From positions 1 to 10,727 of the forward strand of contig JAFGPH010000129.1 of the NCBI GenBank assembly GCA_016926135.1: a DNA stretch of 10,727 nt, given 5' to 3'. Of this stretch, positions 1-5,826 are shown in pieces (positions within the stretch are counted from its first letter, which is position 1; the number at the start of each line of letters is the position of its first letter). Position numbers and translations under genes: made by a program. The DNA comes from Deltaproteobacteria bacterium. GTDB taxonomy: Bacteria > Desulfobacterota > DSM-4660 > Desulfatiglandales > HGW-15. Under the pieces are notes generated by a model. The model had not been told where the DNA came from, did not search any database, and worked only from the letters and a program-made list of their open reading frames with translations.

Positions 1-77
1 ACCTCCTTCTGGACCTGGGAGGTGATGTCCACCATCTCGTTTCGGTTACCGGTTTTGACGCTTATGCTTACGGGCAA
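1..77 (-). CDS. YjbQ/UPF0047 family protein, N-terminal fragment (cut by window edge)
   Basis: Only the first 25 codons are in the window, read leftwards from a TTG start at 77-75. The peptide begins MPVSISVKTGNRNEMVDITS and continues into QVQKE. A short beta strand, a polar turn and an E-(M/F)-(V/I)-(D/N)-I-T element are, from memory, typical of the YjbQ/UPF0047 family, linked to secondary thiamine-phosphate synthase activity. TTG is preferred as start because AGGAGG on the minus strand (85-90) sits 7 bases upstream of it; a second in-frame TTG at 83-81 is too close to that site. The gene follows feoB on the same strand after a 287-base gap, so it is probably a separate unit. Family assignment rests on a short stretch and would need the rest of the protein. 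Confidence 0.6.
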   Translation of the reverse strand, partial: MPVSISVKTGNRNEMVDITSQVQKE

Positions 78-146
78 AGTCAAACCTCCTTCGCGTTACA
101 TTCTCGATGAGGAATGAAGGTGTCTCTCGCTCGCTTCGCTTGAGCC

Positions 147-306
147 CGCAGAGCTCGCAGAGTTGAGAGCGCCCTTTGTCCTGTTTTTTGTCGCAAAAAA
201 CAGGACAAACGACTCCTCCTTCGGAGCACTATCAGGCGGTTGAGCCGGAACTTACGATCGCTTCAACCGGCTACCTGAAGAACCCTGCCTCTCTGTGATC
301 TCTGTG
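147..306. repeat. Intergenic element bounded by imperfect inverted repeats with nested palindromes
   Basis: The 287-base gap between feoB and the YjbQ-type gene contains no credible gene but much symmetry. On the left, CGCAGAG occurs twice in a 9-base period (147-153 and 156-162). On the right, CTCTGTG occurs twice in the same period (291-297 and 300-306), so the ends can pair apart from G-T wobbles. Between them are a perfect 16-bp hairpin (175-209), a small CTCC/GGAG hairpin (216-226), and a stem of CGGTTGA (237-243) with TCAACCG (263-269), flanked by CAGG (233-236) and CCTG (274-277). No transposase is present. It may be a REP- or MITE-like non-autonomous repeat. It could also act as a transcript-end structure for feoB, but it has no hairpin followed by a T-run in the feoB direction. 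Confidence 0.5.
175..209. repeat. Perfect 16-bp inverted repeat with 3-base loop
   Basis: TTTGTCCTGTTTTTTG (175-190) and its exact complement CAAAAAACAGGACAAA (194-209) flank the loop TCG. The six-T run lies inside the stem, not after it, so this is not a standard intrinsic terminator in either direction. As RNA it would form a very stable hairpin from either strand and could stabilise the 3' end of the feoB message, but that role is inferred. Confidence 0.75.
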
Positions 307-364
307 AGAGAAAAATACAAACCATGGCGTCCCCTTTGCCGGCCGCATTGGATCCATGCAGGAC

Positions 365-2284
365 TCAGAACGCCCAGTATGCCAGCCTTGCGATCAGGGC
401 GATGAGGGTCCCCACGGCCGTGTTCAGGACAAGGCTGAAGATCATGCCCCGATTGCCGATGACCTTGCGCAGCATGCCCAGGGTGGCCAGGCAGGGTACA
501 TAGAAAAGGCTGAAGACCGTGAAGACGAACATCTGTTCATGGGTCATGACCGCCGCAAAATCACTTGTTCCGAGGGCCTGTACCAGCATGATGATGGTGA
601 GTTCCTTTCGAAGGATCCCGAAGATGAGGGTGATGCCCACTTCCTTGGGAAGCCCCAGAAGAGCGCTGGTAAAGGGAGCGAGCAGGCCGTTGACAAACCC
701 CGAAAGATGCAGGTAGTCCAGGAGGCTCAGGACGATGCTCCCCGCGATGAGCAGGGGCCAGGCGATAACGATGAATTCCCGCAGCCGGAACCAGATCTTG
801 TTGAGGACCGCCCGGCCGCTGGGGATCTTGTAACTGGGGATCTCCAGAATCATGCCGGGTGTCACCTCCGGCAAGAATTTGGAAAGGATCTTGCCGGTTA
901 TGGCGATGACGACCAGATTCAGGATATAGAGCAGCATTGCCCGGCCCGCTCCAAGGTAGAAGCCCACAATGGCAAAAATGATGGTCGTCCGTGCGGCGCA
1001 GGGGATGAACGTGGAAAGCACGGCCGTTATAAAACGGTCCCGCGCCGTTTCCAGGATTCTCACGCCCATGATGGAGGGGACATTGCATCCGTATCCCAGC
1101 ACAAAAGGAATAATGGACTTTCCGTGAAGCCCGATCCGGTGCATGATGGAATCCATGAGAAACGCGGCCCGGGGAAGGTAGCCCACATCTTCCAGCAGCG
1201 ACAGGCATAACAAGAATGGGATGAGGTAGGGTAGCACGATGCCGACGCCGCCGGAAAACCCCTCGATCAGCCCCTTCAGCACGGTGAACAGGAGGCTTTC
1301 CTGGTTCAGCCGCTCAGTCAAATAGTTGCTCAACCCTTCAAACAATCCTAAGATCGGTGTCTCCGTGTACCTGCCGAATGTGAAGACGAGGGTGAAAAAG
1401 AGGAAGAGTACCAGGGCCAGGATCACATACCCCAGAAAGGGGTGCATGATGTATCGGTCTACCCGATCTCGCCGGCTTGCCTTGGTTCGCGGCTTGACCT
1501 TGGCTACGTGTTCAAAGAGGTTCGTGGCCAGGGAGTGCCTTTCCGATGAAATCACCGTATCGGGAGGCCTCCCGTGGGCCTCTGAAATTTGCCTGCGGAG
1601 ACGCTCCGCCTGCGGCAGAATCGCAGGCGCATTTTCCTTGAGCAGGGCCTCGAACTCCTCGTCCTGTTCAAGGAGCTGGAGGGCGAAAAGACGCTCCGGC
1701 AGCCCCAGCCCCATAGCGGTATCCCGCACCAGGGAGGTCATTTCCGAGACCGCTGCCTCCACATCCTTGCTCAGGGGAAACGTCCGGCCCTTTTTTCCTG
1801 TCCTGCCGGCCTCCAGGGCGGCCTGAAAAACCTGGGGGATGCCCTCTCCCCTGCTGCAGATGGTCGGGATGACCGGGATGCCAAGCTCTTTGGAAAGATG
1901 CTCCACATCGATCTGGATCCCTTTTCGCCGGGCCTCGTCCATCATGTTCAGACAGACGACCATGGGAACCCTCAGATCCAGGAGTTCCAGGGTCAGCTCC
2001 AGGCTGCGGCTGAGCACCGAGGCATCCAGGATGTTGATTACGGCATCCACCTTGTGTCTCAGCAGGTAATCGCGGGCCAACTGCTCGTCCTTGGCAGGGG
2101 ATGAAAGCGAATAGATCCCCGGGAGGTCCACCAGTTCAAAACTCTCTGTTTCGACGCATACATCGGTGCAGAGATATTCAACCGTGGTTCCGGCGAAATT
2201 GGAAACCACCGCCCTGTATCCGGCTACGTGGTTGAAAAGGGTGCTCTTGCCGCAGTTCGGCTGGCCCACAAGGGCGATTTTCAT
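365..2284 (-). CDS. feoB: FeoB, ferrous iron transport GTPase/permease
   Basis: Inner-membrane Fe(II) uptake protein of 639 residues. The cytoplasmic G domain shows G1 GQPNCGKST (7-15), a G2 threonine in GTT (32-34), G3 DLPG (53-56), G4 NMMD (113-116) and a G5-like SRGEG (144-148). The region to about residue 270 is the helical spacer, followed by a hydrophobic membrane domain from about 282. The first Gate repeat (about 343-440) carries the conserved GCNVP (399-403) and IPCAAR (427-432). The second Gate repeat includes FGILRKEL (555-562) and PCLATL (597-602). It is somewhat shorter than E. coli FeoB (about 770 residues) but has all core parts and no fused FeoA domain. The ATG start overlaps the feoA stop as ATGA, with GAGAG just upstream, indicating translational coupling. 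No FeoC gene is visible. Confidence 0.96.
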   Translation of the reverse strand: MKIALVGQPNCGKSTLFNHVAGYRAVVSNFAGTTVEYLCTDVCVETESFELVDLPGIYSLSSPAKDEQLARDYLLRHKVDAVINILDASVLSRSLELTLELLDLRVPMVVCLNMMDEARRKGIQIDVEHLSKELGIPVIPTICSRGEGIPQVFQAALEAGRTGKKGRTFPLSKDVEAAVSEMTSLVRDTAMGLGLPERLFALQLLEQDEEFEALLKENAPAILPQAERLRRQISEAHGRPPDTVISSERHSLATNLFEHVAKVKPRTKASRRDRVDRYIMHPFLGYVILALVLFLFFTLVFTFGRYTETPILGLFEGLSNYLTERLNQESLLFTVLKGLIEGFSGGVGIVLPYLIPFLLCLSLLEDVGYLPRAAFLMDSIMHRIGLHGKSIIPFVLGYGCNVPSIMGVRILETARDRFITAVLSTFIPCAARTTIIFAIVGFYLGAGRAMLLYILNLVVIAITGKILSKFLPEVTPGMILEIPSYKIPSGRAVLNKIWFRLREFIVIAWPLLIAGSIVLSLLDYLHLSGFVNGLLAPFTSALLGLPKEVGITLIFGILRKELTIIMLVQALGTSDFAAVMTHEQMFVFTVFSLFYVPCLATLGMLRKVIGNRGMIFSLVLNTAVGTLIALIARLAYWAF

Positions 2285-2520
2285 GGGGCTCTCTCGATTT
2301 CAACCTGGATTTTTTCGGCCATGCCCCTGCCGATGCCGACCTCGATCCCGTGGACCTCGATGAGCAAAGGCCCTCCAAAAAAGCCGTTCCTGAGGATCCG
2401 GACCTTATCCGAGGGGTGGAGACCCAGTCCGTTGAGCCGGTTTCGAACCGTTCTCCCGCCCAGGATATCCGTTACGATAGCGGTCTCCCCTGCCTTCAGT
2501 TTTTCCAGTGTCGTGATCAT
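2281..2520 (-). CDS. feoA: FeoA, SH3-like ferrous iron transport protein
   Basis: Small cytoplasmic protein of 79 residues matching the usual length of stand-alone FeoA. It opens with MITTLEKLKAGETAIV, then the R-x-R-L-x-x-L-G-L core (about 26-34, NRLNGLGLHPSD), then beta strands through KVRILRNG and a closing GIEVGIGRGMAEKI segment, all typical of the SH3-like FeoA domain. In known systems FeoA is needed for FeoB-dependent Fe(II) uptake, probably by contacting FeoB at the membrane. It lies between the regulator and feoB, sharing a 4-base ATGA overlap with each. Its ribosome site is AGAGGTG, about 10 bases upstream within the regulator gene. The C-terminal FeoA-like domain of long DtxR proteins is the main alternative identity, but here it is a separate reading frame. 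Confidence 0.93.
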   Translation of the reverse strand: MITTLEKLKAGETAIVTDILGGRTVRNRLNGLGLHPSDKVRILRNGFFGGPLLIEVHGIEVGIGRGMAEKIQVEIERAP

Positions 2521-2978
2521 TTTGGCTGTTCACCTCTGAACTCACCACAAAAGCGTGAGAACTCCCTTCTCCAGTCAAGCTCCTTCTCGTTCCGGTTGCG
2601 GATAAATTCACCCAGGGCGCTGATTCGCCGCACCGTCTCGGGACTCACGGAATGTTCGATTTTGCAGGCATCGCAGGCAGCGGTTTCGGAGTCCAAATCC
2701 AGAATCCTCTCAAAAAAGTGCGTAAGCACCTCGTGTCGATGAATCACCGCAGATGCGATTCTTTCCCCTTGCTCTGTCAGGCGGACGTACCCATAGTGTT
2801 CCTGCTGCACCAGACCCTTGCCCTTCAGGTTTTTAAGGGCGCCCACCACACTGGCGTTGGTCACCTTGAGCCGCTCGGCAATGCTCTTGACCCGGGCGAC
2901 GTCCTCCTGTTCGCAGAGATGATGGATCGTGGTGAGGTAGTCCTCCATCTTCGGGCTCACCTTGACCTTGGTTGGCAT
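2517..2978 (-). CDS. DtxR/MntR-family iron-dependent transcriptional regulator (short form)
   Basis: Metal-dependent repressor of 153 residues. Residues 8-70 form the winged helix-turn-helix (SPKMEDYLTTI, then RVKSIAERLKVTNASVVGAL, wing GYVRLTEQG). Residues 72-130 form the dimerisation and metal-binding domain. By alignment from memory with DtxR, M11, C105, E108 and H109 correspond to the primary metal site (M10, C102, E105, H106), and H82 to H79. The other ancillary ligands appear replaced: T86 for E83 and A101 for H98. A cysteine pair (C102, C105) is present. The C-terminal SH3 domain of full-length DtxR/IdeR is absent, giving an MntR-like length. The Cys in CKIEH favours Fe(II) over Mn(II), as does its place as first gene of the feo operon. 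ATG at 2978-2976 has AGGGGG 5 bases upstream. It probably represses its own promoter through the adjacent palindrome. Confidence 0.9.
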   Translation of the reverse strand: MPTKVKVSPKMEDYLTTIHHLCEQEDVARVKSIAERLKVTNASVVGALKNLKGKGLVQQEHYGYVRLTEQGERIASAVIHRHEVLTHFFERILDLDSETAACDACKIEHSVSPETVRRISALGEFIRNRNEKELDWRREFSRFCGEFRGEQPK

Positions 2979-2990
2979 GGGGTCCCCCTA

Positions 2991-3012
2991 AAAATTAGAT
3001 GTGCCTAATTTT
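2991..3012. promoter_or_regulatory. Probable DtxR-type operator (perfect 8-6-8 palindrome)
   Basis: AAAATTAG (2991-2998), six bases ATGTGC, then the exact complement CTAATTTT (3005-3012). The TTAG...CTAA core resembles half-sites of DtxR/IdeR iron boxes as I recall them. It covers the -10 hexamer and transcription start region of the regulator-feoAB promoter and lies 12 bases before the regulator start codon, which suits steric repression when iron is bound. A further CTAATT half-site occurs at 3043-3048, just upstream of the -35 box. Confidence 0.75.
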
Positions 3013-3036
3013 ATATAGGGCAACAAATTTTGTCAA
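3008..3036 (-). promoter_or_regulatory. Sigma-70-type promoter of the regulator-feoA-feoB operon
   Basis: Read leftwards: TTGACA (plus 3031-3036) as a perfect -35 box, a 17-bp spacer (3014-3030), then TAAAAT (plus 3008-3013) as -10, five of six consensus bases. The spacing is ideal. Transcription would begin about 3001 and run into the regulator ATG at 2978. The -10 box lies within the right arm of the palindrome at 2991-3012, so a bound repressor would block polymerase. Confidence 0.8.
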
Positions 3037-3063
3037 GGCTCTCTAATTGCCTGGGTGTAAAGA

Positions 3064-3085
3064 GAGGCGAAAGAAGATTCGCCTC
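3064..3085. repeat. 8-bp perfect hairpin in the divergent intergenic region
   Basis: GAGGCGAA (3064-3071), loop AGAAGA, TTCGCCTC (3078-3085). It lies between the two divergent operons, upstream of the feo promoter and of any likely tolC promoter. There is no T-run immediately after it in either direction, so it is not an obvious terminator. It may be a protein-binding site for either operon; this is only a suggestion. The rest of the 271-base gap (2979-3249) holds the feo promoter and operator and the tolC leader, with no credible gene. Confidence 0.45.
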
Positions 3086-3136
3086 AATAAAATCAGGTTT
3101 TTCCGTCTTTTCAGCGGGTGTGACGATGGCACCCCC

Positions 3137-3170
3137 TTGGGATTCTTTCTCTTGCTCCCGTACATATAGT
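3137..3170 (+). promoter_or_regulatory. Weak candidate promoter for the tolC-MFP-RND operon
   Basis: TATAGT (3165-3170) matches five of six -10 bases, but the sequence 16-17 bases upstream (around TTCTTT, 3143-3148) is a poor -35 box. TTGGGA (3137-3142) with TACATA (3161-3166) at 18-bp spacing is an alternative. Neither is convincing; the operon may need an activator or use another sigma factor. Confidence 0.2.
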
Positions 3171-3203
3171 AGATGTTTCTGGTGACTTGCCAGGGAAATT
3201 TTC

Positions 3204-3248
3204 ATAAAATCTTTCGGCAAAACTCCTTTTGAAAAAGGGGGATTTTAT
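3204..3248 (+). promoter_or_regulatory. Leader stem-loop enclosing the tolC ribosome binding site
   Basis: ATAAAATC (3204-3211) is complementary to GATTTTAT (3241-3248). Inside it, CTCCTTT (3223-3229) can pair with AAAGGGG (3234-3240; one G-U pair) around a 4-base loop. The GGGGG Shine-Dalgarno sequence (3237-3241) would be fully paired, and the tolC ATG begins 2 bases after the outer stem. This suggests control of translation, by temperature, a helper RNA or a protein, or simply a REP-like repeat of the CCTTTT-AAAAGG kind placed at the start site. Pairing was assessed by eye, with no energy calculation. Confidence 0.4.
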
Positions 3249-3249
3249 C

Positions 3250-4629
3250 ATGTGTTATCCATCAAAAACCTGTTCCATCGGCCTCCTGCTTTGCCTGGCC
3301 CTGGTGCAACTTGGGAGTCCGGCGTTCAGTCAGGAATCATCGGCCCCTTCTCCCCCTCTCTCCCTTTCCCTGGAGGAGGCGATCCGGAACGCGCTCGACA
3401 AGAGCCCCAGGCTGTCCGCTGCCCGCTTCCAGGTCGATGCCTCAACGGCCAAAATCTCCCAGGCCCGGTCAGGGCTCTATCCGCGCATCGACTTCAGCGA
3501 ATCCTTTGCCCGAACCAACAATCCCGCGCAGGCCTTCGCCCTCAGGCTCAACCAGGAGCAGATCACCCTGAGGGATTTTGACCCGGCCAGGTTGAACGAT
3601 CCTGCTTCCCTCAACAACTTTGCGAGCATCTTCTCTCTTTCCATGCCCATTTATGATGCCGGCCGGATCCGGATCGGGCTCAGTCAGGCCAAAATCGGTC
3701 AAGAGGCTGCCTCCCTTTCCGCGGAGCGGGTTCGTCAGGAGGTAATCACGGGGGTGGTTGCATCTTATGCGGCGGTTCTTCTTGCTCAGGATCAGTTGGG
3801 GGTCGTGGATCAGTCCATCCGGACCGCCAGGGCCAACCACGGCATTGTCCGCTCACGGCACCAGAGCGGGCTGGTCGTCAAGAGTGACCTTCTTCGCGCC
3901 GAGGTGCGGATCGCGGAGTTGGAGCAGAACCGGCTGTTTGTCCGAAGCCAGATCGATGTGGCCATGGCCGCATTGAGCGCGGCCATGGGAGTGGACACGG
4001 GACGCTCGTTCCAACCCGTCCCTTTCGAGGCAAGGGAGGCGGGGCCTGTCGGTTCCGTGGAAACATGGCTCCGGGAAGCCCTGAAGAATCGCCCCGACCT
4101 CAAGCAGTTGAAATACCGGGAGCGTATGGCCGAGGAAGAGCTGAAAAAGGCCAAGATGGCCCATTTGCCGGGGCTGTATTTGTCCGGGGCCTACGAAATG
4201 GATACGGAAGATTTCAGCGGAACAGCGAATAACTACGCAGTGGGAGTGGTGATGCGCCTGAACCTCTTCAGCGGGTTCGGCATGGAGGCCAAGGTGCAGG
4301 AGGCCCTTGCCGACCTTCAGCAGATGCGGGCCTTGGTGAAAGAGTTTGCGCTCGCCGTGGAGGTGGATACGAGACGCGCCTTTTCCCAGGCCCGGAGTGC
4401 ATACGATCGGATCCAGGTTGCAGCGGCAGTCCTGAATCAGGCGGAGGAAGGCCTCCGCATTGTCCGAAACCGCTATGAGAACGGTCTGTTCACTATTGTG
4501 AACCTGCTGGATGCGGAGGCGGCCCTGCAACAGGCCAGGGCCAGCTATTACCGCTCCATCTACGACCGGAAGGTGGCCATGGCAATGCTCCATCTGGCCG
4601 CCGGCCTGATGAACGAAGCGTTCCGGTAG
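3250..4629 (+). CDS. TolC-family outer-membrane efflux channel
   Basis: Outer-membrane factor of 459 residues, the usual size for the OEP family. The N-terminal signal peptide (residues 1-28; hydrophobic GLLLCLALVQLG, likely cleavage after AFS) directs export. The first OEP repeat begins LSLEEAIRNALDKSPRL (about 39-55), with RQEVITGVVASYAAVL (162-177) and HQSGLVVKSDLLRAEVRIAE (204-223). The second runs from about residue 271, with LREALKNRPDLKQL, LNLFSGFG (337-344) and RYENGLFTIVNLLDAEAAL (408-426), the classic pattern of the long alpha-barrel helices. ATG at 3250 is chosen over an in-frame TTG at 3229 because AAAAAGGGGG sits 8 bases before it and because the signal peptide then starts properly. 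It is first in the efflux operon; the membrane-fusion gene follows 30 bases later. It would form the exit duct of the pump. Confidence 0.93.
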   Translation: MCYPSKTCSIGLLLCLALVQLGSPAFSQESSAPSPPLSLSLEEAIRNALDKSPRLSAARFQVDASTAKISQARSGLYPRIDFSESFARTNNPAQAFALRLNQEQITLRDFDPARLNDPASLNNFASIFSLSMPIYDAGRIRIGLSQAKIGQEAASLSAERVRQEVITGVVASYAAVLLAQDQLGVVDQSIRTARANHGIVRSRHQSGLVVKSDLLRAEVRIAELEQNRLFVRSQIDVAMAALSAAMGVDTGRSFQPVPFEAREAGPVGSVETWLREALKNRPDLKQLKYRERMAEEELKKAKMAHLPGLYLSGAYEMDTEDFSGTANNYAVGVVMRLNLFSGFGMEAKVQEALADLQQMRALVKEFALAVEVDTRRAFSQARSAYDRIQVAAAVLNQAEEGLRIVRNRYENGLFTIVNLLDAEAALQQARASYYRSIYDRKVAMAMLHLAAGLMNEAFR

Positions 4630-4659
4630 AGAAAAATCAGCGAATTGGGGAGATGTTCT

Positions 4660-5826
4660 ATGAAAGATCGCGTTTTACGGACCCTGCCCCTGTTTTTCCT
4701 TCTGCTCTACTCCCCCGGGTGCGGGGATAAGATCGAGCCGGGCGCCACGGCCCGGAAGCCGCAGGGGGTTCACCGGGCGGTGGTGAAGACGGCCGCGATG
4801 GTGGATCGCCCTGAAGTCCTGGATGCAGTGGGCACGGTTCAGGCCGGGGCCTCCATCCATCTGTCCAGCAAGCTGATGGGGACCGTCGTGAAGGTTCATG
4901 TTCGGGAAGGGGACCGGGTCAAGGAGGGGGACACGCTGATCGTAATCGATCCTCGACAGGTGAATGCGCAGTTTCGCCAGGCCGAAGCGGGCCTGGCGGA
5001 GGCCGGAAAGGGCATCGAAGCGACCCGAGCCTCCCTGGAAGCGGCCGTTTCATCCGAGCGACTGGCTCGCGCCACCTACGATCGGTATCTGAATCTGAAG
5101 AAGGAGGATTCGGTGAGCGCCCAGGAATTCGACGAAGTGGAGGCCCGCTACAAACAGGCGCGGGCGGCCGTGGCCCAGGCAAAGGCCATGGTGGAAACGG
5201 CCACGGCCCGAGTCCGCGAGGCCGAGGCAGGGGTTGCCTCGGCTTTGGTCACTCAGAAGGATTCCGTGATCACAGCCCCGGACGACGGCGTGATCACCGC
5301 CAAGCGGGTGGAGGCGGGGGACCTTGCTGCACCGGGCACACCGCTTCTCATCATGGATACGTCTCATGGCTACCGGGTGGACATGGTCCTACCGGAGGGC
5401 CACATCCGCGCGGTGCAGCCGGGGCTGCAGGCCCGCGTGACGATTCCGGCTTATGGCGCGGATCCGGTGGAGGGTGCGGTGCGCACCGTGGTGCCGGCCG
5501 CGGACCAGCGGAGTCGCTCGTTTCTGGTCAAGGTCGATCTTCCTGAAAATCTTCCCGTCAAATCGGGCATGTTTGCCCGGGTCCGGATCCCCGTCTCCCG
5601 GACGCGGTTGCTCCTGGTTCCCTCCGGGGCGGTTGTCCGTCAGGGGCAACTGACCGGCCTCTTTCTCCTGGATAGCGAAGGGGTTGCACGCTTCCGCCTG
5701 ATCCGGACCGGCAGGGTTTTCGAGGAGAGTGTCGAGGTCCTGTCCGGGCTGAACCCGGGTGAGCGCTTTGTGGCCCAGGCAGTCCCGGCGCTTGCCGACG
5801 GCGCCAGGGTGGAGGTGAAACCATGA
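4660..5826 (+). CDS. RND efflux periplasmic membrane-fusion protein (HlyD/AcrA family lipoprotein)
   Basis: Periplasmic adaptor of 388 residues. Residues 2-20 are a lipoprotein-type signal and the probable lipidated residue is C21 (LLYSPGC; the lipobox is not ideal because Ser occupies -3). The first lipoyl half motif is [20 protein letters not shown] (74-93). An alpha-helical hairpin rich in Ala, Glu and Lys follows (about 98-200), then the second lipoyl half [20 protein letters not shown] (206-225), the beta-barrel (about 236-312) and a membrane-proximal domain to the end. This is the full AcrA/MexA-like order. ATG at 4660 is preferred over TTG at 4645 because GGGGAG lies 7 bases ahead and the signal peptide then begins MKDRVLR. 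The stop overlaps the pump gene as ATGA, so the two are translationally coupled. It links the inner-membrane pump to the TolC-like channel. Confidence 0.94.
   Translation: MKDRVLRTLPLFFLLLYSPGCGDKIEPGATARKPQGVHRAVVKTAAMVDRPEVLDAVGTVQAGASIHLSSKLMGTVVKVHVREGDRVKEGDTLIVIDPRQVNAQFRQAEAGLAEAGKGIEATRASLEAAVSSERLARATYDRYLNLKKEDSVSAQEFDEVEARYKQARAAVAQAKAMVETATARVREAEAGVASALVTQKDSVITAPDDGVITAKRVEAGDLAAPGTPLLIMDTSHGYRVDMVLPEGHIRAVQPGLQARVTIPAYGADPVEGAVRTVVPAADQRSRSFLVKVDLPENLPVKSGMFARVRIPVSRTRLLLVPSGAVVRQGQLTGLFLLDSEGVARFRLIRTGRVFEESVEVLSGLNPGERFVAQAVPALADGARVEVKP

Noticed and set aside
120..310. CRISPR-like repeats (CGCAGAG and CTCTGTG copies)
   Set aside because: The copies are only 7 bases, adjacent and in opposite orientations, with no regular spacers.
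356..1210. 284-codon open frame on the plus strand
   Set aside because: It is antisense to feoB, with low-complexity polar composition and no family features; feoB is unambiguous.
3011..3220. 69-codon open frame on the minus strand in the divergent gap
   Set aside because: It runs through the feo promoter -35 and -10 boxes and has no family match that I recognise, so a small gene is unlikely.
3853..4593. 246-codon open frame on the minus strand
   Set aside because: It is antisense to the clear TolC-family gene, has a His-rich shadow composition and no ribosome site I could support.
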